Positions 42,433-51,206 of a DNA stretch of 64,000 bases are shown piece by piece. Source of the DNA: a virus; IMG/VR virus record IMGVR_UViG_3300028596_000009, positions 102,824 to 166,823 of that record; one strand, given 5' to 3'. A model generated the notes under the pieces. It did not search any database, was not told the origin of the DNA, and worked only from the letters and a program-made list of their open reading frames with translations. Position numbers and translations under genes: made by a program. The number at the start of each line of letters is the position of its first letter. Position 1 is the stretch's first letter.

Positions 42433-44103
42433 TCAATCCTCGTTATCTGCATCTTCCTGCGAACCTTCGTCTCGCAGTTCGTGGTCACCCATCGACGGAG
42501 GATCAACCTGCGGAGGACCGTTCTTCGTCGACTGTGCAGAAGCAACGGAAGCCTCCGCCTGCTGAGTCGGCTGCGGCTGGAGAATGAAGGGAAGCTTGCT
42601 CGGCGGAGGAGCCTGCCGGGGAAAATCATCCCATTTGTCGTGCCACGCGTCGAGCACCATCGCGCGCGCTTCGTCTGCGGTGAAAAGTCCGAGCCTCACA
42701 GCCATGTTGATGGCCTGGAGGCGACGGTGAATCGGCTCTTCCGAGATCTCGGGCCACCGCAGACGAACCTTCAGGCCGAGCAGACGGAAGATGATCCGGA
42801 ATGCTTCGTCCATCATCTTCTGACGCATCTGCATCACGAGAACCGTGGACGTGTCGAGAGCGGCGGCGGTAGCCCGGGTGCCCAGAGTCGGGTCTTCGGT
42901 CAGAGCGGGGAGCGGCACATCGAGCGCGGCTGCGATCATCGCGGCGAGCGGGCGCCCGGCGTCGAAGTCCACCTTCGTGTTTCCGCCGACTGCGGAGAGA
43001 TCCTGTCCGGCGCCCAGAACGGCCGACGCGCCTACCGAGAGAGGCTGACCGGTCGTCGGGTCCGTGCGGGGAGCCTGTGCGAGCTGAGCGGCCGTACGGC
43101 GCACTCCACGGGAACGCTCGCTCGTGACCTTCCACGCGAACCTGGCGTACGCCTTCGTCAGCGTCGCGCAGTTCTCCAGGTACTCCTTGTACGCCTTCGT
43201 CCACCACACGGCGGGAAGGACGTCCGGAACCCCCCATCGCCATCCGACCAGACGGTTGAACGGCACATGGACGATGACCTTGTTGTGGTCGACCGGGTCG
43301 CCGTCGATGCGATTGCGGTTGCTGCGTCGGCTGTCTGGCTGGTCCACGAGCAGGTTGGTCGGGTACCACACGGAAACGTTCCGGTACGAGGCGCTGGCGG
43401 AACCGTCCCTGTTCATGTTCGTCCAGGTCCGCGATCCGCGTCCGAAGTCGGGGTCGGTGACCGGCTTGGTGTCGATGTCGCCGCTGTCGAGTTCGAGGTC
43501 CCAGTCGTTCCAGGTGCGCCTGATGTACAGGATCCGCTCCCGGTTGCCGCGCTGGGAGACCGCTTCGGTGATTTCCTCGAACGGCACGCGCTGGACCGTT
43601 TTGGCCTTCTTGTCCACGAGGAAGAACAGGTTGCCGTCGGTGGCGGCGGTCAGCTCGATCTCCATCTGGGCCAGAGAGCCCGTCAGGACGTCTTCGACAC
43701 CCGGCGGAAGGGTCGGTTCGGTGTTCACACTGCGAGGGCGCCCAGGGCCGCCGGAGACGAATTCCTTCGCGACGACGCTGACGCCGGATCCCCAGATGTA
43801 GCCGGTGCGCACCTTCAGCCCGCGCTCCACGAGCGGATTGACGGTGGCGACTGCGCGGCACAGTTCGCTCGCGCGGTGAAGTCCTTCGAGCGTGAAGGAG
43901 TTGGAGGAGTCGGCCACGCCCGCGAGCGGGCGCCAGCCTATGTCTTCGAGTGCGAGCTGCGCGGTCGAGAACTCACCGGCCTCCTGGAGCATCTCGTCGG
44001 TGACGAGACCGGTGAGTTCTTCGTTCCTGGCTTCGAGGGTGTCGACGAGCGCCCTCACTTCCTTCAGGGACATCTCGTCGACAGACTTGCCCATGTGATC
44101 CAT
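42433..44103 (-). CDS. Portal protein (556 aa)
   Basis: Follows the terminase block with typical portal features: residues 55-120 helical with RASELCRAVATVNPLVERGLKVR; central beta-rich wing (VPFEEITEAVSQRGN, ILYIRRTWNDWDL); HVPFNRLVGWRWGVPDVLPAVWWTKAYKEYLENC; and the C-terminal crown helices (LDTSTVLVMQMRQKMMDEAFRII). It forms the dodecameric vertex through which DNA is packaged. C-terminus is acidic and disordered. Confidence 0.85.
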   Translation of the reverse strand: MDHMGKSVDEMSLKEVRALVDTLEARNEELTGLVTDEMLQEAGEFSTAQLALEDIGWRPLAGVADSSNSFTLEGLHRASELCRAVATVNPLVERGLKVRTGYIWGSGVSVVAKEFVSGGPGRPRSVNTEPTLPPGVEDVLTGSLAQMEIELTAATDGNLFFLVDKKAKTVQRVPFEEITEAVSQRGNRERILYIRRTWNDWDLELDSGDIDTKPVTDPDFGRGSRTWTNMNRDGSASASYRNVSVWYPTNLLVDQPDSRRSNRNRIDGDPVDHNKVIVHVPFNRLVGWRWGVPDVLPAVWWTKAYKEYLENCATLTKAYARFAWKVTSERSRGVRRTAAQLAQAPRTDPTTGQPLSVGASAVLGAGQDLSAVGGNTKVDFDAGRPLAAMIAAALDVPLPALTEDPTLGTRATAAALDTSTVLVMQMRQKMMDEAFRIIFRLLGLKVRLRWPEISEEPIHRRLQAINMAVRLGLFTADEARAMVLDAWHDKWDDFPRQAPPPSKLPFILQPQPTQQAEASVASAQSTKNGPPQVDPPSMGDHELRDEGSQEDADNED

Positions 44104-44162
44104 AACCTCAGAATAATCCGACGCTTACCCCGGGGTTATTGTCACTGCCAGGTTCTCTTCGG

Positions 44163-44492
44163 CTACTTCACAGGGACTTCCTGTGCCTCATCCCCGCCCT
44201 CGGCCGTGGACGGGTCCTTCTTCTCGGGCAGGCACTCGACGATGCCGGGCCCCTCGTTTCCTATCCCGAGCTTGGCGACGGACGTGACGACCGAGACGAG
44301 GACCGCGAACACGGCCACCGATCCCATGGTCGACCAGGGGAGGACGCCGAGTCCGGAGTCGGTGATGTCGGTCGCCGTGAACACGACGAGCTGGGCGAGG
44401 ATGGCCTGGGCACCGGTGAAGACGGAACGCTCCGCCGTCGCGATCCAGAACCTCTTGTCTGCGAGCATGGACGCCCTGCTGGGCTTGGTCAT
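44163..44492 (-). CDS. Holin, r1t-like family (109 aa)
   Basis: ATG 44492 begins TKPSRASMLADKRFWIATAERSVFTGAQAILAQLVVF, the pattern of actinobacterial r1t-type holins: a short basic N-terminus, first membrane helix, a central loop with TATDITDSGLGVL, and a second helix SMGSVAVFAVLVSVVTSVAKLG. The C-terminus is charged and acidic. It should open the inner membrane for the amidase. Unusually it lies between terminase and portal, not beside the lysin gene at 48380-49252. Confidence 0.8.
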   Translation of the reverse strand: MTKPSRASMLADKRFWIATAERSVFTGAQAILAQLVVFTATDITDSGLGVLPWSTMGSVAVFAVLVSVVTSVAKLGIGNEGPGIVECLPEKKDPSTAEGGDEAQEVPVK

Positions 44493-44647
44493 GGGGGACA
44501 CCTCACTTGCTTGGCTCCGCACCCCGATGTGGCGCGCGGAGTGCTCCACTCCTGAAGCACTTACACCAGGGTTCCATGATCGCCCCTCAGGACGACTTAT
44601 TCATCTGATTAGTCTGATGGCATTGACCTCAGTCACATGCGGGTGTA

Positions 44648-47600
44648 TCAGAACGGCGAGATCATCATGTCGCCATCCATGAACCCCTCCAGCTCCTCGG
44701 CCATGGTGTGCGCCGACTCCGCGTACATGTCGCCGATCTGAGGCCCACTCGCCACCGGGGCGGTCGCGTACGCCAGGGCATCGGCGAAGTCGGGGGAACG
44801 GCCATGCTTCGTACGCATCTCCTCCTTCGGCATGATGTACAGCTTCCCGTTTTTGAACAGGTAGAAGATGATCGCCAGATCGTCCTTGAGCTGCTCGTGC
44901 TCCATGATCTTCACCGAGCCGTTGCGCAGCATCTGCCGGAGCTGGTCGAACCAATACGCCCTCGCGTTGCCGTAACCGTGCACAGAACCGCCCACGTCCG
45001 TCGGAGCCGACGCGGAACCGTGCATCTCATACACCGAGTACCAGGCTTCGGGAAGCAGGGCGAGACGGGCGTTCAGGGTGTCGACGACACCGGCACCGAG
45101 ACCGACAGCGTCGACCCGGATCTCCACCCACGACGCCTTGAACTTCTCCTTCAGCTCCTCCGCCAGACGGATCACCTGGTGCGCGGAAGACGTCGTATCC
45201 GTACCCGACCAGGTCGCCTCGACCTTCGCGGTCCTGTTCATGTAGGAGACGACCACGTTCTGGTCCGCACCGAAACGGGCGACGTCGACCCCGAGCCGCA
45301 GAGTGCCGTGCGGGCCCGGCATCGGAACGTCGTCGAACGCTGAGGAGATGACCGCCGGAGGGAACAGCGAAGACTTCGAGACCTCGGGGAACTTGGCGTC
45401 GACCTTCGACATGTACCTCGGGTCGTCCTTGCCCCACGCCCGCAGGCGCTGCTCACACCACAGCTTCGAGACGAGGACGTCCTTCAGCAGCTCCGGCACC
45501 GGTTCGCCGGTGAAGTTCGGTGTTGAGGCGGCGGGTACGGACACCCTGTTCCACATGTCCGCCATCTCCGGCTTCAGGTACACCTTGCCGAACTCGGTGT
45601 TCCTGTCGTCCGGGTTTCCGATGGCGAGAATGCGGCAGCCCTCGGTGGTGGTGATGGCCTCGACACCGGTCCAGATCTCCTCCGGCACACCGCAGTTTCC
45701 GGACCAGAGGGTGTAGCCCTTCCGGCGAGTGAACAGCATGGCTTCCGGAGGTACGGAGGCGCAGTACACCATCCCCTCGTAGTCGATCTTCTTCAGGTTC
45801 TGCGGGTAGAACTTGATCTTCGAGTCTTCGCGGGGTCGGGTGATGACGTACCCGTCCACCGACGAGGTAGCGATGTGAGTCCCAAAGTCGGACTCGACAC
45901 CGGCAAGGCTCCGCTTCCGCACCACCGAAGGGCTGCCCGTCTTCAGGATCATCTCCTGAAGGTCGTCAGCCATCTGCGGTGACGAGGTGTAGATGATTCC
46001 CTGCCCCTGCTTCCAGTAGCCGTCACCCTTGAGGTAGGAGTCCAGCAGCATGCCGATCTGCCGCGCACTGGCCATGCGGGCGTACGTAGGCACTCGCTTG
46101 ACGAGGCAGCCATCTCCGAACTGAGCCAGATGGCGACCAAGCTGTGTGTCGGTGATGTGGACCTGCTTGCCCGTGTTCCGAGGTTTGAATCCCAAGCTTT
46201 CGGCCAGATCGAAGATCTCCTGCCTGACGTTATCGTCCTGCTGGGAGATGCCGATTCCGTAGACCTGACCACGATGCTTGATCAGGTGCCCTTCGCTCAG
46301 ATACCAGCCGAGGAAGGTCATCCAGTCGTCCATGTCGACGAATCTGGCCGGGAAGAACTTCCGCTCACTCGCATACTCGGGCAGCTCGAACTTCTCCTGG
46401 TCGGGGGCCGTCCAGGAGATCGTCTTCTTCATGTACTTGTCGGTCTTGCCCGCCAGCTCCTCCATCGGAGTCTTGCGCCAGGCAGTGTCCCGATTCCGGC
46501 TGCGGCCATGGAAGTACATGTCGTGATCGGGGGTGACGCAGAAGTTCGCGCCCTTCGCCTCGTACAAGTACATCGGACCGGTGTGCGGCTTCTTCACGAT
46601 CTTCTGAGGCTTTCGGTAGGTAGCCTCGTGAGTCGTCTGGTCCATGGTCAGGAGACGCTCATCGCCCGTCAGGTCGGCGAAGAGCTTCCAGCCGTCCTCG
46701 GTCATCACTTCGGTCTGGTCGTCGTGGCATGCCTCGTCGAGCACAACAAGGACATATCGTCGGTGGATTCCGTGGAAGGCGTGACGGTCACCGGTGGCGG
46801 GCTTGCGTCCGAATCCGAGTACCTGGCCCGAGTCCGACTTCCACTCGTCTCCCTGGGTCACGCGCCCGATCATCGGAAACCCGCGCTGCTGCGCCGTGGC
46901 GTGATGCTTCCGGATCTCCTCCCAGAGGATCTTGTTGACCTGGGCGTAGGTCGGGGCCGTCGAGACCACGATGGCGTCACCGGGCGGCCGGGTGTTGATC
47001 CACCAGCAGGCGAGAACCGAGGCGATCATCGAGTTGTGGGTCGGGATGCCTTCCTCGGTGCACAGGAAGAGATGGTCGAAGGCGTTGACCTGGATGCACT
47101 TCACGTCGCCGTCGGCGATGCGCTCCACCGAGACGATCTCCCACCCGCTCGGGCCCGGGTCGTACCGGTCGAGCTGGCGCTCCAGGGCCGCGTTCAGGGC
47201 AACAGCCCGGTCGTTCTCGGAGGGCAGCAGGTCGGCGGCTATTGGGGAGCAGACGGACAGTGTCCACGTCATCGACGCGTTGTGCCTGCGCTTGTGCAGC
47301 AGCGTGTGGATGCCGGATTCGGCCAGCGACTCCCTGACCCTGGTCAGTTCATCCGGCTGTGTCGTTCCGTGAGTGACCCACCGGAGCGCTGGACGGCCGG
47401 TGTCGTCGCACAGCCCCCTGCTCATCAGCAGGTCGGTCACCCAGAACTCGGCCCGCCACGGGTGGTCGGCTCGTTCCAGCCGGGGGATCCGGCCAGGGAT
47501 CACGAACTTCATGTTCCGGCTTGTCATGCTGAACAGGGCCCGGGTGTCGAAAACCTGGGTCAGGTGGTGCCATGCCCCGAAGTGGACTTTCTTCACCGAA

Positions 47601-48064
47601 GCGCGGGATGCGAAGAGTTCGGCCTTGGCTCGGCCACGGCTTACGAGGGTGGCCCACTTGTGGTCTCCGGATGCGACGACCTGGGTCTTGCGCCCGTCCG
47701 CCTCCAGTGTGATCCGGTAGCGGTCCTTGTGGTGAATCTCCGTGGTGGCCAGAACGAGGACGGGCTTTCCGTCCGATCCGTAGACCATGTCGCCGACGGA
47801 TATGTCACCCATCCGGCGGGGCCCTGAAGGTGTCGGTATGACAGTTTCGACATCAAGGGCCTTGCCGGTTCCGTGACATGAAGCGACCACGGTTCGCTTG
47901 TGGTTCACAACAGATTCGGCGATCTCGTTCTGCTTGCTCCAGAGGTGAACTCCCAGAACGTCGTGTGCCCATGCTTTCGGATCGCTCGCCCATACCGCCT
48001 GCTGTGCCTGACTGCGCAGCATCTCGGTCACGGAAGCGGCCACATCCCGGTCCGCTCTGCTCAC
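44648..48064 (-). CDS. terL: Terminase large subunit with two inteins (1138 aa precursor)
   Basis: The ATPase motifs are split by inteins: Walker A ASCHGTGK (residues 61-68) continues at Ser 345 with SMIASVLACWW, and Walker B VLVVLDEA (438-445) continues at Cys 791 with CGVPEEIWTGVEAI. After removal of 276 and 345 residues the mature product is about 517 aa, normal for terminases. The C-terminal nuclease shows RLGVDVARFGADQN, VDAVGLGAGVVD and DFADALAYA (metal-binding acidic residues). It packages DNA into heads and cuts concatemers. No Shine-Dalgarno sequence precedes ATG 48064, and no small terminase gene was recognised in the window. Confidence 0.9.
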   Translation of the reverse strand: MSRADRDVAASVTEMLRSQAQQAVWASDPKAWAHDVLGVHLWSKQNEIAESVVNHKRTVVASCHGTGKALDVETVIPTPSGPRRMGDISVGDMVYGSDGKPVLVLATTEIHHKDRYRITLEADGRKTQVVASGDHKWATLVSRGRAKAELFASRASVKKVHFGAWHHLTQVFDTRALFSMTSRNMKFVIPGRIPRLERADHPWRAEFWVTDLLMSRGLCDDTGRPALRWVTHGTTQPDELTRVRESLAESGIHTLLHKRRHNASMTWTLSVCSPIAADLLPSENDRAVALNAALERQLDRYDPGPSGWEIVSVERIADGDVKCIQVNAFDHLFLCTEEGIPTHNSMIASVLACWWINTRPPGDAIVVSTAPTYAQVNKILWEEIRKHHATAQQRGFPMIGRVTQGDEWKSDSGQVLGFGRKPATGDRHAFHGIHRRYVLVVLDEACHDDQTEVMTEDGWKLFADLTGDERLLTMDQTTHEATYRKPQKIVKKPHTGPMYLYEAKGANFCVTPDHDMYFHGRSRNRDTAWRKTPMEELAGKTDKYMKKTISWTAPDQEKFELPEYASERKFFPARFVDMDDWMTFLGWYLSEGHLIKHRGQVYGIGISQQDDNVRQEIFDLAESLGFKPRNTGKQVHITDTQLGRHLAQFGDGCLVKRVPTYARMASARQIGMLLDSYLKGDGYWKQGQGIIYTSSPQMADDLQEMILKTGSPSVVRKRSLAGVESDFGTHIATSSVDGYVITRPREDSKIKFYPQNLKKIDYEGMVYCASVPPEAMLFTRRKGYTLWSGNCGVPEEIWTGVEAITTTEGCRILAIGNPDDRNTEFGKVYLKPEMADMWNRVSVPAASTPNFTGEPVPELLKDVLVSKLWCEQRLRAWGKDDPRYMSKVDAKFPEVSKSSLFPPAVISSAFDDVPMPGPHGTLRLGVDVARFGADQNVVVSYMNRTAKVEATWSGTDTTSSAHQVIRLAEELKEKFKASWVEIRVDAVGLGAGVVDTLNARLALLPEAWYSVYEMHGSASAPTDVGGSVHGYGNARAYWFDQLRQMLRNGSVKIMEHEQLKDDLAIIFYLFKNGKLYIMPKEEMRTKHGRSPDFADALAYATAPVASGPQIGDMYAESAHTMAEELEGFMDGDMMISPF
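45695..46729 (-). other. Intein 2 in terminase Walker B, class 1 with LAGLIDADG endonuclease (345 aa)
   Basis: Starts at Cys 446 (CHDDQTEVMTEDGW) and ends at Asn 790 (GYTLWSGN) with Cys 791 as +1 nucleophile. Block B contains TPDH. Two LAGLIDADG motifs are seen (FLGWYLSEGHL and MLLDSYLKGDGYW). The flanks VLVVLDEA-CGVPEEIW become continuous after splicing, restoring Walker B. Penultimate residue is Gly. Frame intact throughout. Confidence 0.9.
47033..47860 (-). other. Intein 1 in terminase Walker A, apparent class 3 (276 aa)
   Basis: Starts at Ala 69 (ALDVETVIPTPSGPRRMGD) immediately after Lys of GxGK, ends PTHN with Ser 345 as +1. The N-terminal residue is Ala, not Cys/Ser/Thr. The three residues diagnostic of class 3 are found: Trp in block B (SGDHKW), Cys in block F (VKCIQV) and Thr in block G (PTHN). 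No clear LAGLIDADG motif; about 130 residues in the middle are of unknown type. Splicing would rejoin CHGTGK with SMIAS. Confidence 0.85.
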
Positions 48065-48379
48065 ACTCCACCACCCCTACTGTTTCCAGTACTGCTTCCT
48101 TGCTTCCATGATCTGTCACAGGAAGCACTGCCTGTCGATGGAAGCGGGTGGAAGCGGGTTGACCTGGGGGTTTCCTCGGGAAAGGAAGCAGCGCCCGGCT
48201 GGATGAGCAGAGGGTTTCCTCGCGTTGGCGATGTTGCCATGTCGCGCTGCCGGGCGCTGTGGAAGTGACGAGGAAACAGTACACCCCAGGAAGCAGCGAC
48301 GACCCTCACCGGTTCGGCGGGGCCGTCGTGTCCTGCATTCGAAGTCCGACTTTCCCCTCAAGGAATGGCCCGGAATTCG
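48065..48379. other. Repeat-rich intergenic region between endolysin and terminase
   Basis: A 315-base stretch without a protein-like frame. GGAAGC (or its complement) occurs at 48094, 48102, 48121, 48140, 48150, 48184 and 48289. TTTCCTCG occurs at 48171 and 48215 and inverted at 48269. CAGCGCCCGGC (48189-48199) and GCCGGGCGCTG (48249-48259) form a perfect 11-bp inverted repeat. The position next to the terminase gene suggests a packaging (cos/pac) site or a terminase-recognition region; an origin is another possibility. Confidence 0.55.
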
Positions 48380-49252
48380 TCAGTCCTTGCGTGCTTCGAG
48401 GGCGGCTATGCGCTGGGTCAGCTTGTCGATCTTGGTGTTCAGGTTGGTGATGAGGGTGTGCACCTGAACGAGGTAGCCGTACGCATCGGGGATGCGCTTG
48501 CCCGCCTCGATCGATTCCGCGTCGGCGTTCGCGTTGCGGTACGCCCAGAACTCGTAGGGCTCCATGTCGTTCTCCTCGGGGGTGGTCGGAGGGGTGGTCG
48601 GCTTCCCGGGGCTCCAGGAGGCCGGGTGGAGGAGACGCTCCTCGATACGGGTGCGCAGGCCCGGCATGGCCACGACGTCGCCCGGCCCCTTGGGGTCGGA
48701 CTTCCAGTCGGACCACTCCAGGTGACCGATGGTGGACTTGTGTGTCCAGCCGTGTGCCCGGCACAGAGCAGCCGACGCGCGGACCATCGCCTCGACCTGA
48801 GCGGCGGGCCACGGGTCCACGCCGTCGCCCAGGTTCTCGCACTCGAACCCGTAGAAGTGTGCGTTGCCGTCGGTCGCGCCGGACTCGCCGTCGTGCTTGT
48901 CAGGTGCGGGCGGGCGGGTGCCGTAGTCCTCGTTGATAACGGCGTTCAGTACGTCCGGATCTCCGCCACCCGCGTGGTTGGCGCGCCCATGGCCGACGAG
49001 GTGAACCGTTCCGTCACGACGGATGACGCCGTGGCAGAGCGGGCCGGGGAGGGTGCCGGTGCCGTTGAAGCACATCGACACGGCGGACATGGTCTTCGGG
49101 GTGACGGTGTGGTGGAGCATCACACCGTTCACCGGACCCCAGGCTCCCTTGTGGTTCCTGTTGTTGGTCTGCCAGCCGGGGGTCTCGATGACAGTGACGC
49201 CTTCGGCCCGGAGTGCGGAGAGCAGAACGGATGCGGTCAGCGGAGTGCTCAT
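48380..49252 (-). CDS. Endolysin, N-acetylmuramoyl-L-alanine amidase (290 aa)
   Basis: Residues about 40-205 are an Amidase_2/PGRP domain: VMLHHTVT (zinc His), HLVGHGRANHAGGGD, FYGFECENLGDG, THKSTIGHLEWSDWKSDPKGPG (His and Lys/Asp near the active zinc). It cleaves the amide bond between MurNAc and L-Ala in peptidoglycan. The C-terminal region is a Pro-rich linker and a coiled-coil (NLNTKIDKLTQRIAALEARKD) without a recognisable wall-binding module. It is separated from its holin by the terminase gene. Confidence 0.9.
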   Translation of the reverse strand: MSTPLTASVLLSALRAEGVTVIETPGWQTNNRNHKGAWGPVNGVMLHHTVTPKTMSAVSMCFNGTGTLPGPLCHGVIRRDGTVHLVGHGRANHAGGGDPDVLNAVINEDYGTRPPAPDKHDGESGATDGNAHFYGFECENLGDGVDPWPAAQVEAMVRASAALCRAHGWTHKSTIGHLEWSDWKSDPKGPGDVVAMPGLRTRIEERLLHPASWSPGKPTTPPTTPEENDMEPYEFWAYRNANADAESIEAGKRIPDAYGYLVQVHTLITNLNTKIDKLTQRIAALEARKD

Positions 49253-49338
49253 ATCAACACCCTACTGATGGTGGGCCTCTGGTCAGGGATTACCTTTACG
49301 GCCGAATAATCGTGGAATTTTGCTGGCATCATCGATCC

Positions 49339-49710
49339 ATGAGGAACCAGTACCCGGAGAGCTGCGTGGTTTGCCGCACTGAAGTCCTCCCTGGACGCGG
49401 GGAAGTGACTTGGTTGGGCGACCGGATCGTTTTCTACCACTTGGGCTCGTGCCCTCGTACTCCGCAGACCGAGGAGTGCGCCCGCCTGCGCGCGGTCTAC
49501 GTCGGCCACATGCTGGAGTCGGAGGACACCAGCAGGAAAGACCTCGTCGATTCGGTTTCCAAGCTGGCCATCATGGTGAAAAGTGGCTGGCTCGATGTCA
49601 GGAAATGCGAACTGAAAATCCTCGAATGTGCGGCCACCAAGGATCTTGACCGGCTGGACGTCGAGATGCTCATCACGGACTGTCTGATCCGTCAGTCCGT
49701 CCGTCGCTGA
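49339..49710 (+). CDS. Unknown protein (123 aa)
   Basis: ATG 49339 is taken as the start because it begins the protein-like region (RNQYPESCVVCRTEVLPGRG) and lies at the head of the right-hand plus operon; the Shine-Dalgarno sequence is poor. A CVVC pair and scattered Cys near SCPRTP suggest a zinc knuckle, followed by a helical C-terminus (VDSVSKLAIMVKSGWL). Not recognised. Overlaps the convergent gene by 38 bases. Confidence 0.6.
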   Translation: MRNQYPESCVVCRTEVLPGRGEVTWLGDRIVFYHLGSCPRTPQTEECARLRAVYVGHMLESEDTSRKDLVDSVSKLAIMVKSGWLDVRKCELKILECAATKDLDRLDVEMLITDCLIRQSVRR

Positions 49711-50014
49711 GCTGGCGTCCACGCATCGCCCGGCCCCAGTCGGATCGCTGGATGTCGTCCATGGATATCTGCCTGTCCGTCGACAGACCTGCGGCATCCA
49801 GCATCTTCAGCAGCATGGCTGCTGCGTAACGACGGTCTTCTGCTCTTGCGTTCCCGAACGAACGCTTCCTCTCCGTGTACACCTTGCGTACGACGTAGTC
49901 CGCGATGGCCACACGCGCCCGGTGGCGGCATGCCAGACACTCCCCGCACGACTGATCGCCGCAGTTTTCCTTGCGGGGGAGAGAGAAACTTCGCTGCGGA
50001 GTACTCAGGTTCAC
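49673..50014 (-). CDS. Small WhiB-like or zinc-finger regulator-type protein (113 aa)
   Basis: GTG 50014 follows AGGAAGG. Residues about 17-30 contain CGDQSCGECLACRHRARVAIADYV, a Cys cluster like a zinc or iron-sulphur DNA-binding module, then a helix-rich region ending DIQRSDWGRAMRGRQ. The convergent overlap and lone orientation suggest a regulatory gene. I cannot confirm a WhiB-type WXXC arrangement, so the family is uncertain. Confidence 0.55.
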   Translation of the reverse strand: MNLSTPQRSFSLPRKENCGDQSCGECLACRHRARVAIADYVVRKVYTERKRSFGNARAEDRRYAAAMLLKMLDAAGLSTDRQISMDDIQRSDWGRAMRGRQLSDGRTDGSDSP

Positions 50015-50102
50015 GTTGGCCTTCCTGGTTGTATGCTCGCCGGGAAGTCGTAGGACCGACCCCGGATCCATCGTGTGGTCGGCACACCGATGGAGGCTTG
50101 AC

Positions 50103-50597
50103 GTGGTCCACCTTCCCAGAGTTCTGCGGATGATCCGAGACCTTGATGTGTCCGGGGTCTCGGGCACCGGAGTCGTTGCCGAGGTCGCCGTGTTCAGTGA
50201 CGGGCACGCTGCCGTGCACTGGCTGAGCGACTACCCCACGACCACCCCACACCCCTCCATGGCTTCCGTCGAGCACATACACGGACACGGTGGATCGACC
50301 CGGCTCGTGGAGATCGACGAGAAGGACGCGGTCATCGCGAAGCTCCAGGCCGAGATCAAGGAGCTGAAGTCCCGCAACGGTGGCTGGGAGGCGATGATGG
50401 CCGACCTCGACCGATGCCGTCACGGACGGCACGAGATCGATCCGTGCGCGTTCTGCCCTCCGTCGGGCAACACCGGCAACCCCCATCTGAAGGAGGGGGA
50501 CGTCATCGGCTACACCGTGTACGCCAAGCCCATCAAGGTCCCCGCCGTGGAGGACCGTATTCACCCTGGAAAGTGGAGGCCGTCTCGCCGTGGATGA
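50103..50597 (+). CDS. Unknown protein with a VHxxHGHGGxT motif (164 aa)
   Basis: GTG 50103 follows GGAGGCTT. Residues about 20-60 read AEVAVFSDGHAAVHWLSDYP...MASVEHIHGHGGSTRLVEID, a beta-rich unit common in actinobacterial small proteins of unknown role. The rest is a coiled segment (VIAKLQAEIKELKSRN) and a CRHGRHEIDPCAFC zinc pattern. Short overlap with the next gene. Confidence 0.6.
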   Translation: MVHLPRVLRMIRDLDVSGVSGTGVVAEVAVFSDGHAAVHWLSDYPTTTPHPSMASVEHIHGHGGSTRLVEIDEKDAVIAKLQAEIKELKSRNGGWEAMMADLDRCRHGRHEIDPCAFCPPSGNTGNPHLKEGDVIGYTVYAKPIKVPAVEDRIHPGKWRPSRRG

Positions 50598-51066
50598 AGT
50601 ACTGGTACGAAAGGTCGCGGAGACGCTCTCCCTGCATGCGGGGTCGGCGGCGTTCCTCGGCGCCTCGCCGGAGAACGTGTGCGAGCAGGAGTCGTGGAAG
50701 GACCATGCCAGGGCCGCGCTGACGGCGGTGGAGCAGGTGCTGCTGTGCAACGACACCGTTCTGCGTGCGGCGTCGGATCTGAGCGAGGAGGCACTGAACC
50801 TCCTGGGCCGTGATCTCGGAACGATGCATGTCGAGCAGCTCGTCCGTAAGACCCTGCTGTCCGCGCTGGGCACCGACGAGGCGTCCGTGTACGACCGGCA
50901 TCTCAAGTCGCCGCTGTCGGCCGAGGCCATCAAGGGGATCCGGCAGGCCCTGGCCGAGGGGAGGGTTCCCCGCCGGAAGGTGCCGAGGCGTGAGGAGGAG
51001 GCGCAGGGGGCTGCGTTCCAGGAGATGGTGCAACTGGACGAGGAGCTGGGCTTGTACGACAAGTAG
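50590..51066 (+). CDS. Unknown helical protein (158 aa)
   Basis: GTG start 8 bases before the upstream stop. All-helical prediction with acidic and Leu-rich heptads (EEALNLLGRDLGTMHVEQLV), one Cys, basic patch PRRKVPRREEEAQG. No family recognised. Followed by a strong terminator. Confidence 0.6.
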   Translation: MDEVLVRKVAETLSLHAGSAAFLGASPENVCEQESWKDHARAALTAVEQVLLCNDTVLRAASDLSEEALNLLGRDLGTMHVEQLVRKTLLSALGTDEASVYDRHLKSPLSAEAIKGIRQALAEGRVPRRKVPRREEEAQGAAFQEMVQLDEELGLYDK

Positions 51067-51090
51067 CCCCTCACCTGCTGATTCTCCGTC

Positions 51091-51128
51091 AACGAGCGGC
51101 CCCATGGATCCAGTTGGGGCCGCTCGTT
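51091..51128 (+). terminator. Perfect 13-bp hairpin terminator
   Basis: AACGAGCGGCCCC (51091-51103) pairs with GGGGCCGCTCGTT (51116-51128) over a 12-base loop, followed by CGCGTT. It ends the first right-hand operon 25 bases after the stop at 51066. Confidence 0.8.
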
Positions 51129-51206
51129 CGCGTTCGGGGGTTGCGCCGTTCGGGGATCTCGTAGATGATGGCCAAGAACTGAGAATTCCTGGAAAGGGGA
51201 AAGTTC

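Noticed and set aside
44623-44651. Promoter-like TTGACC-17 bp-TATCAG on the plus strand at the end of the terminase gene
   Set aside because: No gene lies downstream on that strand, so it would only make antisense terminase RNA; the match is likely by chance.
47853-48284. 143-codon minus frame in the repeat-rich gap and terminase start
   Set aside because: It overlaps the terminase start in another frame and is Arg/Ser/Gly-rich without a Shine-Dalgarno sequence.
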